The notes below the pieces were generated by a model. That model did not search any database. It saw nothing but the letters and a program-made list of their open reading frames with translations, and was not told the origin of the DNA. DNA of 25,891 nucleotides, from NCBI GenBank assembly GCA_026419775.2, contig JAOPGA020000588.1, positions 1-25,891 on the forward strand. Direction: 5' to 3'. Both the position numbers and the translations under genes were made by a program. Below, piece by piece: positions 7,400-19,004 of the stretch (position 1 is its first letter; each line of letters opens with the position of its first letter). This stretch comes from Acrasis kona (Eukaryota > Heterolobosea > Eutetramitea > Acrasida > Acrasidae).

Positions 7400-10300
7400 G
7401 GGTATATTTACTCATTCTAATCAACTCCGACTGAATCAACTTTGTAAAGGCATCCTGTGGCTCTTCAACATTAATTTTTAAAGCGTAAGAGCTACCTGCA
7501 GAAATTGGTTGATCCCAAGCCGACCTGGTAGATTTATATATAGTGTCCTTAAATTCCACCCGCTCCCTCCTTCTTCGCAAATACCTTAATAGCAACAACA
7601 ACAGGATGATTATTAATATGATGATGAACAGCAAAATTAACAATCCAAATATTAAACCAACAATACTTCCGGTACTCATTCCCTGATTGGATAATAAAAC
7701 TGGAACGTCGTTGGCAACAATAGAAGGCACTGTGCAAGGATATCCTCCTCCACACATGATACCAGATCTACTCAAATAAGCGATATTATTATCTGTGGAA
7801 GAGTCCAGGAGATCCCTGCCGATGGAATCAAAAGTATTTGAGGACTGAGATAATGCAAATTTGTAATAAATTGAAAAGAATTGTTTCATGTCAAAGTTGA
7901 CAATGGTTTGGTTCACACTACATGCAATACTAGAGTCAATCAAAGAAATTAAATTTGACTTGACCACCCATGATTGACTGCTAGTGATGGGTTCCACTAT
8001 AAAAAGTTCCAACCGATAAGCACTTGACGCTTGATAAGCGCATGCACCCTGAACACTAATAGCGTTGGATGTGCTCGATCTAAATAAAACATTAATATAT
8101 TGAGATTGAGCACTGGTGGTGACCAAAGAAGCCATTGCATAGTTATTTTGAGTATACATCCAAACTTCAACTGGGGATCCCACACCAGATAATAAACTAA
8201 ACTCTACATAAGCAGTTCTACCTCTAAAACCATATCCTTCATTAGAAATAAGAGCTCTTCTACTTTTAGTTTTTGTTCTAATATAAGAACTTTGTAAAAC
8301 CAAAACAGCAGGGACACCCAAACTAGTAGAAATAGCAGTAAGAGACGCAGAAGATGATACACCGATAGGAGTGCTATCAATTACACCAGGGAAAGATAAA
8401 TCAGAATAACTAAAGTATTGTAAAGTCCTGGTCATGTTAAATAAAGACAAGGACAAATCTAAACTAGACTCCAACACAAGAGTAAACGAATAAACATACA
8501 AAACTAAATTTCCGCTACTAACAGTCAACTTCATGGCAGTATTACCGGTCTGATTTGTATTCGGTATTACACACTGCACTTGGTCACTAAAAACAACAGC
8601 AGCCCTCACAAACACCAGCGGAGAATTAATTATAGAGATACTACAAGTTATACTGTTACCAACCAAATACGAACCAGTCAACGACACCACATTACCACTA
8701 CTCAAGAACGCAAAAGACAAGTAGGTTTGATTTGGATCCAACACTGGATAATAAAGAGAACAAGAAGAACCATAAGAACCACTCAAACATGAACAAGTAT
8801 CAGGTGCAACACACGCACCACGCCCACTACAAACCATTGTATCAGTAGAATTTATTCCATAACACTTATACGCTTCACAATTCGATCCAAAGTAACCAGA
8901 TTTACAACTACAGTTACTTATACTACCACAAACACCTCTTCCACTACATACGCTAGTAGAATTCGAAGCAATTCCATTACAATACCAAATATTACAATTA
9001 GGTCCGCTATAACCAGCGCTGCAATCGCATAGATTAGGTGCTATACAACTACCGGCTCCACCACACACTGCAGTGGTATTATCCTTTTGTACACCGAAGC
9101 AATTCCAGTTGCTACACTTATTACCGTAGTAACCAGTGCTACATGTACATGTATCCGGTGCACTACAGGTTTGATTCACTGGACATGCATCGCTGGATGT
9201 AAAGTAAATACCGCTGCATTGATGAGCTTCACAGCTCACTCCAAAGTAACCATTTACCACACAAACACATTTATCTGGTGCTGAGCAGTACCCGCGTCCA
9301 CTACAGACCGTTTTATCGGTGTATTGATGGTTGTAACAAGACCATGATTCACAATTAGAACCGTAGTAGCCAGGGTTACAATTACAAACGCCTGGGGAGA
9401 TACAAGTGCCGTTACCACTACACACATCCGATTGATTGTTGTATTTACCATTACAGGACCAGTATTGACACACTGATCCAAAGTAATTTGTTTTGCAAGA
9501 GCATTGGTTGTAGGACGTACATGTGCCGTTGCCGTTGCACACCAGAGAATTATTATTAGCGACGCCACCACAGGACCATGTGTCGCATTGAGGCGATGTG
9601 TAACCTGTTTTACAAGCGCATTGATCTGGTGCAATGCAGGATCCATTTCCACTGCACGCGTTAATGTTATTAAACGCGATGCCATAACAATTCCAGTTCT
9701 CGCATTGTGAACCATAGTAGCCGCTCTTACATACACATGTATTAGGTGATACACATGTTCCGCTTCCGCTGCATGCGGAGGGAGAGGAACTGAGTATTGA
9801 ATTACAGTACCAGTTGCTGCATGTGTTGCCGCTGTATCCTGATTGACAGTTACAAGTGTTGGGTGCTACGCATGTTCCTTTGGCGTTACATGCGCTGCTG
9901 TTTGTTCTTGAAATATTGTAACAGGAGAACTGGTCGCAGTTGACTCCGGTGTAACCGTCGTTACAGACACAAACATTAGGAGATACACAGCGACCAGTTC
10001 CATTACAGACACTTGTGGAGTTATATAAGAAATCTCCGCAGTAGTATTTCTCGCATTGTTGACCACTGTAGCCAACGTTGCATTGACATGTATTGGGTGC
10101 TATACAAGTACCATTTCTACTGCATACTGATTGTGATGCGTATAATGTACCATAACAATTGTAATAAGCACAACTGGATCCGTAGAATCCATTTTTACAA
10201 GAACATGTATCTGGTGATATACAACTACCGTTGGTGCTACATACCAAACTAGAATTGTAAAGTAATCCGTTACAGTTATAAGCTTCGCATTGTTGTCCGT

Positions 10301-13300
10301 AATGACCAGTGTTACAAGTACATGTATTCTTATTTGTACAAGTACCATTACCTCCACACACATCACTACTGGTCGATAACTTGTCATAACAAATATTAAT
10401 TTCGCATCGTTGACCAGTATATCCGTCATTACAAATACAAGAATTGGGACCACTGCAATAACCCTTTGAAGAGCATACTAGTGGATTCGATTGATTGTAA
10501 CCGTAACAAATGGGTTGTGCACAAGTGCCGATGGTGAAACCAGTCAAACAAGAACAATTGTTAGGGGATACACAAGTACCGTTCGAAGAGCACACTAATG
10601 GATCGTTGGCACCCAATCCGTAACAAATCGGTATTTGACATTGTTCACCTTTGTATCCTTGTGCACAGGTACAGTTATTAGGCGAACTACAGATACCATG
10701 ATTTGAACATGACTGAGAGTGATTGGAAGGGTATCCATAACATACTGGATAGGTACATTGGTCGCCTATATATCCGCTTTGGCACATACATGTATTGGGC
10801 GAGATACAATAACCATGAGAAGAACAGACAGATGGATTGACGTATGACATGTTGTAACAAGAGTAACTTGCACAGTTTTGGCCAGTAAAACCACTCTTAC
10901 AAGCACATGTATTTGGTAGTATACATGACCCATTAGAACTGCACACTGTATTATTTGAAAATAAAATATCAAAACAATTATAACTTGCACATGTGGGTCC
11001 ATAGTACCCATCTTTACATTGACATTTATTAGGCGAAATACACGTTCCATTGGAACTACATACAGTCGGGTTGTTCATTGCAGTGCCTGAACAAGACCAT
11101 ATTTCACAGTTAGTACCATAAAACCCATCTTTGCATTGACATGTATTTGGAGAGGTACATGTTCCATTCGAACTACACACCTGTGTATCATTAAATAAAA
11201 CATTGTTACAGTTGTACGCTTCACATTGTTGACCATAATAACCATTCTTACAACTACATACATTAGGCGATGTACAAGTGCCATTAGTAGAACACACCAG
11301 AGAAGAATTGAATAATCTGCCATAACAATTGTAAGCTTCACATTGTTGACCATAATAACCATTTTTACAACTACATACATCAGGTGATGTACAAGTACCG
11401 TTACGACTACATACACTAGTGGAATTAAATATTAATCCATAACAATTGTAACCATCACACTCTACACCATAATAACCACTGTTACAAACGCAGTTATTAT
11501 AAGAAACACAAGTACCGTTTGAAGAGCACACTTTACTGTTGTTATATAATTTTGAATAACAATTATAAGCTTCACATTGTAAACCATAAAGACCTTGCTT
11601 ACAATTACATTTATCTGGAGAAATACAACTACCGTTGTTACTACAAACAGCGCTGTTGTTATATAACTGTCCATAACAGTTATAAGCTTCACATTGTGAA
11701 CCATAATAACCACTCTTACAACTACATACATCAGGTGCTATGCAACTACCGTTGCCGCTACTACACACGGCGGAGTTGTTGTATAACAATCCATAACAAT
11801 TGTATGCTTCACACTGTTGACCATAATAACCAGTTTTACACTTGCAAACATTTGGCGAGTTACAAGTTCCGTTAGAAGAACAAACATTTGGTTGATTGTA
11901 AAGCAAACCATAACAATAAAAGTTTTGACATGTAGATCCACTGAATCCATTATTACAAAGACATTGATCTGGTGCTATACAAGTGCCGTTTGTGCTACAC
12001 ACCAATGGATCTGATTTTGATTTACCACCACAATAATAGTCATTACAATAAGGGTTAAAATAACCACTCTTACATGCACATGTATTGGGCGATATACAAC
12101 TACCGTTGCCACTACATACCATGCTATTATTGAACAAAATTCCATTACAATAATAAGATTCGCAATTAATCCCAAAATAACCGCTATTACAATTGCAGTT
12201 ATTAGGCGACATACAGGTGCCATTAGAGGAGCACACATTTTTATTAGAGTACAATATCCCATTACAATAATAGTTCTGACAATAAGCACCAGAATAACCA
12301 CTTGCGCAACTACAGTAATCAGGAGACACACAAGTACCATTACCTAAGCACACACTACTAGAATTAAACATACTGCCATAACAACTCCATGCCTCACAAT
12401 TCTGACCATAGTAACCGCTCTTACAAGAACATGTATTAGGCGATACGCAAGTACCATTAGTGGAGCACACGCTGGAAGAATTAAAGAGAGTAGAAGAACA
12501 ATAATAGAGTTGACACTGAGCTCCACTAAATCCGCTCTTACACATGCATTGATTAGGTTTTATACAAGTACCATTAGAGGAACAAACATTTGCACTAGAC
12601 ATGAGTTGTGTACCACAGTACCAGCTCTGACAGTTACTTCCATAATAACCGCTGTTACAATTACATTGATTATAGGCAACACACGTTCCATTACCACTAC
12701 ATGCAACATTACTTTTATTAAACATGACTCCATAGCAATCAAACGCTTCACATTGGCTACCATAATGTCCCGTTTTACAACTACAAGTATTTGGTTTGAT
12801 GCAACTACCGTTACCACTACATACCATGCTATTATTAAACAACGTTCCATAGCATTGATAAGCTTCGCATTGAGCACCATAATACCCTGAATTACACTGA
12901 CATACATCTGGTAATTGACACGTGCCATTACCACTACATGCCTTTGATGAATTCATCATATTTCCATAACAATTGAAAGCCTCACACTGTAATCCATAAT
13001 AATTAAGATTACAAAGACATGTGTTTGGTTTATTACAAGTACCACTACCACTACATACATTACTCGCAGTAGATGGCGTGCCGTAGCAGGCATAGGACTC
13101 ACATTGCGTTCCATAAAAACCGCTCTTACAGAAACAGTTATTAGGCGATACGCAGGTACCGTTAGTAGAGCACACTTGGCTACTGTTGCCTATAGTGCCG
13201 TAACAAACGGGTATGCAGTCCAGTACGTAACCCGCTGGACATAAACAAGAATCAGGCGATACGCAAGTACCTACGCCTTTACATACCGAACCACTGGTAG

Positions 13301-16137
13301 TTGGTATTCCAAAGCAATTCAGAGTGCTGCACTGCAAATCGGTGTAACCATAGTCACAGGTGCAGTTATTGGCACTTGTGCAGGTGCCGTGTCCACTACA
13401 GACCAGAGGATTGGTCGATAATAAATTGTAACAATATGGGTATTGACATTGAGTACCAGTGTAGTTGGATTGACATTGACATGTGTTGGTGTCAACGCAG
13501 GCACCGTTACCACTGCATGTGTTTGAGTTGGATGACGATATGCCGTAACAAGTGTAATCGGTACAAATGTACGATACGAATGAATTGGAGAACCAACTAT
13601 CTGATATTTTTGTAGTGTTCATCTGGTTGTAAAAACTTTTATGGTTGACCAAAGTCAACGTTGTAAGATATGACGTTGACATGTTGAACACGTTGTTGAT
13701 GTTTGTGCCGATGGCATAATTACGATTATCGCCAAACTGTACAATTAAATAATTGGGATTTACAAAATAAGATTGAATGGTTTGTGATTGTAAAGTAGAG
13801 GACATGTTGACTAGAGTGGGTGTGGTGAGTGGGAAATTAGGTTGGGTGCTGTATCCTAATCCCCAAGTGTACAATCCACCATCGCTCGAAAGCGATACTG
13901 CGGCTTGGCCGGCCGACTTTATATTTACAAATGTTTTTCCGGATGGCATGGATACTGGAGTGAAACCTGTCAAGATGGATGGTATGTTGTATCCAGTTCC
14001 ACACTGATATACAATGTTGTTACCCCATGAATAAATGATTCCTTCCGTCGTGAGTGCGTATGATGTTGTTTGTCCCGCAGCAATGTATGTGACGTTTTTG
14101 GTCTGTCCGTTGTTTGTAATGTATCCTTGTGTGTTGATTAGCGTTGGAGTCGCAGAGTTGAATGTGGTCCTGTCACCTAATAACAAGCATTAGAAATTAA
14201 AAGTGAATGTGGAAACTTTACCAAGTTGAGAATAGGAATTGTCTCCCCATAATATGATACGGTATTGGTTTGTGAGGACAATAAAGTGGTTGTAGGCGGA
14301 TACTTGGATGGGAACTTCGTTTGTATTTAGGAGTGAAGATAGGGAAATTAAAGATGGCAAATAGCGATTTGATGTTGTTATAAATGTGCTTTGCCCCCAC
14401 GCATATAATGCGCCGCTTGTTGTTATTAAAAAGTAATTGTTGTATCCTGAATAAATTTTTGATACGAATCCTTGTGCTGCTGATGTTACTGGAACGTATG
14501 TAGTCGAATCGTAAACGTTCCTATCGTAATACCGCGCTTGTCTACCAACTCCGTATAGTTTTCCAAGGCTAGATACAATATATAATGTGTTCGTCCCTGA
14601 TGTTGCGCCTATTACATTGCTTCCTTCTATGACGGTTGACACAGAAGTGCTTATATCCGTCGAAGTGTAATATTGTGAGTATGTTGTTAGTAGTTGTCCA
14701 CTTGTTTGTAAACCCCAGCCTTTTTGACATTTTTAGAATCTTTAATTTTTAATGCACTTACCAACTATTGTGTTATTGGATGTAACTCCAATCACGTGAA
14801 AGCTCGCAGATATCATTGTTATATTCATATTTGCCAACACACCAGAGTTATCTACTGAGACCGGTGTATACTCGTTGTTGGGCAAACCAGTTCCTAAACC
14901 ACCCCTCCGCGGAGATGAGTATGAACTTGCTAAATTTGGACCAGAGTTGAAAACCTTCCCGTTGGAATCAAGGTAAACGCTTTGCATATTACACTGCACA
15001 TCTACTATTTGCCTTCCACTAAGGGCTCGCGTCATATCAGTTGGATAAGGGCATGAGTATAGAGTATTAGACCCCATGCTAGTCACAATACCAGCTCCCA
15101 TATTACCATCTTGGTACTGTCCAAAGTCTATTATCTGTTAACTTGTAAAGGAAAAAAGTTTATAATTACCGAAAACCTTCCCTGAGCGTGTGAGGACTAT
15201 TGAAAAAATATCGCACGCTCTGATCAACAAAGGAACTCCCGTGTATCCAAATTGATTACAAAGGTAAGCCATAACTGGCACGTTGCGATCAACTGTCGTT
15301 TGGTCTCCTAAATTCATATAAGCATTCTGGCCCATAGAAAAAATGTTTCCATCTGTCGTAAGGACCAAGGCGTAAAATCCAGATTTGGATGTAGAAATGC
15401 TAGCTATAGTGGAGTTTCCAAGATTAATTATAGATACCAAAGTCGGTGTATTTCTATCAGTATTATCCCCCACACCTAAAAAAATATTTACAAGCGCTAT
15501 ACATATATGACATACCAAGCTGCCCATAAGAGTTAAGGCCCCACGCGTAAAGTAGATTATTCGAAGTGAGTGCCAAACTCATTTCATTCCCAGCGGAAAT
15601 GTCTGTTACGTTCATTGTCGAAAAGAAGGGGATCAAAGTGGGTACATTTCTTGCTGAATTATCTCCTAAACCCAACTCTCCGTACGTATTAATACCCCAA
15701 GAATAAACCAAACCACTCGCGTCTAGCGCTAAAGTATGGTACATCCCGCATTCAACATCCACTATTTGGCGCGTAATTGATGCTGTGTATACTTGTACTA
15801 CAAGTGGCGTTATAACTGACGATCCATATCCTAGTATAGCCCCTGTAATGGGAAGATCTTTGGAATACGCTCCCCACGAGAACATCTTATTGTCCTGTGT
15901 TAAAAGAACGGTATGATACCCTCCTGTAGATACTTTTATAAATATTTTGTCTGCGAATAGTGGTGACGATATCTGTTTTGGAGTCTGAACATAGTCACCT
16001 ATCCCTATTCCTAGCTCTCCATATGTGTTGTATCCTAATGCTCTAAAAGATGTATTTGTGCATGTAGGTGATATTAAAGCGAAGCATGTGGTACACAATG
16101 CTGCGACTAACAATATCACAAACAGCTTGAGTGACAT
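7395..16137 (-). CDS. Giant type I membrane protein: RCC1-like repeats, ~41 EGF-like repeats, TM segment
   Basis: Five exons: 15516-16137, 15170-15475, 14762-15127, 14222-14719 and 7395-14176, with introns of 40, 42, 42 and 45 nt. The total is 8574 nt, 2857 residues, and every junction keeps an RCC1-like or EGF frame. Residues 1-20 are a signal peptide (SLKLFVILLVAALCTTCFA). Residues about 25-790 hold RCC1-type blades (GYNTYGELGIG, VYSWGINTYGELGLG, LYAWGLNSYGQLGVG). About 802-2407 are 41 EGF-like repeats of about 39 residues with pattern C-x8-10-C-SxNGTC-xxPNxCxC-xxGYYGxxCE. About 2408-2770 is a beta-rich, TIG/IPT-like stalk. A membrane span lies near 2771-2794 (GLIFGLLILLFIIILIIILL), followed by LRRRRER and a tail of about 60 residues. 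It probably acts as an adhesion, phagocytic or recognition receptor; this is inferred from architecture only. Confidence 0.9.
8745..13560 (-). repeat. Tandem array of ~41 EGF-like repeats (unit ~117-120 nt)
   Basis: The array lies inside exon 5 of the giant gene and has a period of about 117 nt. Conservation is strongest in the middle. Adjacent units around 11230-11420 share nearly identical 50-nt stretches, for example gaccataataaccatt followed by ttacaactacatacat. Units near both ends have diverged, and at least one has lost part of the pattern (13201-13320). About 26 units carry an Asn-Gly-Thr/Ser glycosylation sequon at the same position. Confidence 0.9.
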
Positions 16138-16343
16138 GATTGAAGTTATGTTTGTAACTGTTTGAGCTCAAAATATAAATCGGTTGAGAGTTTGCCCGGG
16201 AGATAAATTCTAATTTTAGGTGATTAAATATGGGAACCGCTCTTAATCAGATTAGGAACTTCTAGACTATTGCTAGATTATACGCACAGCAGTTGAAGAC
16301 ATTTCAACTTGTTTTCAATTATCAAACTAAAGGTGAGCGAAAT

Positions 16344-17993
16344 CTACAGTAAAAATTTTATTGTGTTTGGAGAATCCATTGTTTTTGTCCTTTTTACTTT
16401 TGATGCCAGATTGATCACCTTCTTGGAATCATATGTTTTGGCTCTCTTCCTAAGATCCTTCTCAAATCCTGATCTGATCTTAGCAAGCTTATTCCTTCGC
16501 CTTTTAATATCTGAATTGTACCAAGATGTCCAATACAAATCTGCTTCTATCCTGTACATAATTGACAAAATGTCTTTAACCAACTTGATGTGATCGACAT
16601 GCTGCAAACACTCGGAGAGGATACCTTTTAATTTCGAATCACCTGAAGATTTCTTTTGTAGTTCAGATTTGATATCAATGTACAATGTATCTATAATTAA
16701 TTTACATACAGATTCTTCTTGGTGTCTTAAAACAAAAGACCGAATCCTCTCAGGTGGAGTCATTGTTTCAACAACAGACCTAAACAATGGATAAATTTTA
16801 CAATTCATTGGACAAGATTGGACACTGTTAAATAATTGTTTGAGATTACCAGGTTTGATTTTAAACCCGTATAGAGGTTGATCTATTGCAATTGGTATTT
16901 TGTAAAGACTTGCCTCTCCATATGTGAAAGTGCGACTTATCCAAGATTTCCCAACCTGAATTACTTGACTTTTATTTACTCTGACACTATAGTTGTGTTC
17001 TGAGTCTAGTTCACTACAATCTTCTTCAATCTCTCTACACTTGCAGGCGACGTGCTCACTTGTAGGCTTACAAAATATAAACAGGTCCCCAAACTCATCG
17101 TTTCCGATATCTCTCACCTTGTATTTGTCGTTGTATTTATCGTTAGCCCTTATCAAATAATCTGCCATCTGATGATTGCTAACATCAATGTTTTGAGCTA
17201 GAAACAACACACCACATCCAGAGGGATTAAAGTGAGAAATTAAATCCGAAGAACTCAAACAGGATAAAATTGTGCTTATGCGTTCTGCATAAACAACAAT
17301 AATTTTATTATTTTTTCCGTTTAGAATAGACTTGGTCTGGTCTTGCTCTTTGTTATATTTTACATCATAATAATTTGTGTTGTAAAGACCAAGGCTATCA
17401 AAGATTTTATTCATACAGGGAAGAAGATCTATGGAAGGAGAGTCACATAATATGAAGCAAACATCAGTATCTCGGCAATCAAAGCACGGTACGACTTCAA
17501 CGTCGCCACATTTGGTGTCTATTAAGTCATCGTTAATGTACAATTCAACAAGATAGTTCTGTTTAGAATAGAATTGGCAGTCATACCCCATTTGAAATGG
17601 AATCTCAACAACTTTTGAATGACCCGGTGGAATGTTCGGGACCACTTTGCTTCTCCTTTTGGATTCTGATTGATCTAAATGTAAAAGACTTCCCTGGAGT
17701 AGAATTTCGACTCGAACATCTTTGGCCCATTCGACGACACTTAAATTCTGAATCTTGACCACAACAACTTCAACATTAGATCGAATCATTCGAGTTGTTG
17801 TGCTCTTATCTATTGTCATGCAACATGATTTGTTGGGTGGTGATAATGTCTTCGGTTGCCNCTCACGTTCACATCCTGCCATCACAGACGAAGTCGATGT
17901 ACATTTTACAGCTTGATTATTAAAGCGTTGTCTTTTGTCAAAGCGATTGTGACCAAACAAGATCTGTTCGTCCCACTGCTTCAACCGCTTCAT
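16344..17993 (-). CDS. Unrecognised ~549-residue protein
   Basis: Intronless open frame. The first ATG is at 17993..17991; the frame extends three codons further only to a TTG. An N at 17861 makes one residue uncertain (Arg, Gly or Trp). I recognise no family. About residues 65-175 alternate like an Ig/CARDB-type beta-sandwich (VEVVVVKIQNLSV, VRVEILLQG, NIPPGHSKVVEIPF, QNYLVELYINDDLI). Next come Rossmann-like stretches (DVCFILCDSPSIDLLPCMNKIFDSLGLY, NKIIVVYAER, GCGVLFLAQN). The last 150 residues are helical and basic, with KRRRNKLAKIRSGFEKDLRKRAK near the C-terminus. The gene lies head-to-tail upstream of the RCC1-EGF gene. There is no signal peptide or membrane span, so it is probably intracellular. 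Confidence 0.7.
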   Translation of the reverse strand: MKRLKQWDEQILFGHNRFDKRQRFNNQAVKCTSTSSVMAGCEREXQPKTLSPPNKSCCMTIDKSTTTRMIRSNVEVVVVKIQNLSVVEWAKDVRVEILLQGSLLHLDQSESKRRSKVVPNIPPGHSKVVEIPFQMGYDCQFYSKQNYLVELYINDDLIDTKCGDVEVVPCFDCRDTDVCFILCDSPSIDLLPCMNKIFDSLGLYNTNYYDVKYNKEQDQTKSILNGKNNKIIVVYAERISTILSCLSSSDLISHFNPSGCGVLFLAQNIDVSNHQMADYLIRANDKYNDKYKVRDIGNDEFGDLFIFCKPTSEHVACKCREIEEDCSELDSEHNYSVRVNKSQVIQVGKSWISRTFTYGEASLYKIPIAIDQPLYGFKIKPGNLKQLFNSVQSCPMNCKIYPLFRSVVETMTPPERIRSFVLRHQEESVCKLIIDTLYIDIKSELQKKSSGDSKLKGILSECLQHVDHIKLVKDILSIMYRIEADLYWTSWYNSDIKRRRNKLAKIRSGFEKDLRKRAKTYDSKKVINLASKVKRTKTMDSPNTIKFLL

Positions 17994-18002
17994 GCTCTTC
18001 AA

Positions 18003-18960
18003 GGTGGAACGAAATTGATTAAATAAATATAGTTTTTATTTAAGTTGACAACCTGTTATAATCCAGACGTCAAAATTGATTAGTGCAACACAGAAGACAA
18101 ATTTGGTTTCAAACAAGATCCTTTGAAGAAAGAAAAAGTCAGGGTGATGATAAGTTTGAAAGAATAAAAAAACAAGTTCAATTGGGATGTGAGCCGAACG
18201 ACATCGGCAACCCGAAACACTTACATGAAACACTGTTACTTCATCTACGTCTCCTTTCATGCCATCGGAGTGCCGGAGAGACATTCAGAAAGCCACGACC
18301 CAAGGACAAACCTTTCCTGCCCGCGTTGTCGGTTGACTACAGACAGTGCGACCATCCATTATCCCAAGTAGCCCTCGACAATGACAATCCAGGTGTTGCG
18401 CGGAAAAAGTTTAAATGTGAAACACTTGAATGAAACGGACTTGCACAACCAACCACGTCATAGCGACGTAACCTTGCCAAATACCTTCCTGCCATTTCCA
18501 GCTGAACAAGCAGCACTCGGGCGCAACTTCTAATCGATTATCTTTGCATACACAGGCTTCACCATGCATCCCTAAGGATCACTCTCATACACTTGTTAGC
18601 CCTTTTCATTATTTTAAAGTGGGGAAAAATGCCCTCAAACCACCCACATGAATTAACAAAGATAAACTTCGCTCTACTTAGGGTTGGGTTACCACACGAA
18701 ATACGAATACTTCATGTGAAACATATACTGTCGTAGTGCCATCTTGAGTGCGGCTGACACGGGTCTGCGGTGTGTATTTGCAAGATCTCTCTCGATAGCC
18801 GTTGGTTGCCGAATGCCACCGGACTTGTGGTTAAAACTTTCATCATCCCTTCGAATTATTCCTCTTGCCTTCATTTCTAAAGGTTAGGATGACCCCACTC
18901 AACTGAATGATTTTGTAAATAATGAGAGAAGCACGCAATAAATGGATTTATTTTATTATA
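18003..18960. other. Poorly explained ~1 kb gap, possible decayed or spliced gene
   Basis: This stretch is visibly richer in G+C than its surroundings (mainly 18180-18560 and 18740-18840) and has no clear gene. On the minus strand an ATG at 18874 can be read through exons 18711-18874 and 18559-18673, joined by a 37-nt GT-AG intron, into a basic 92-residue protein (MKARGIIRRDDESFNHK...). It matches no family I know. On the plus strand, open frames at 18083-18433 (GTG start, no internal Met) and 18189-18371 (containing SCPRCRLTTDSATIH) also lack support. It may be a decayed gene, a mobile-element remnant, or genuine spacer. Confidence 0.3.
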
Positions 18961-19004
18961 ATCTTCCAACATTTATTTCATGTGTTAAGGTGGCCACACA
19001 AACT

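Noticed and set aside
9254-12934. Many open frames of 60-166 codons antisense to, or in other frames of, the EGF array
   Set aside because: They follow the 117-nt repeat period, are rich in odd Val/Met/Ile or Tyr/His runs, and are shadows of the EGF coding frame.
8745-13560. Regular repeats that could suggest a CRISPR or satellite array
   Set aside because: The unit encodes EGF-like modules with conserved cysteines and no spacer/repeat alternation; the host is eukaryotic.
15130-15169. Upstream AACAG as acceptor of the second intron of the giant gene
   Set aside because: It gives the wrong phase and an early stop; the TAATAG site seven bases on continues the RCC1 frame.
18083-18433. 116-codon plus-strand open frame
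   Set aside because: It begins at GTG with no internal Met, no recognisable domain, and a stop just upstream.
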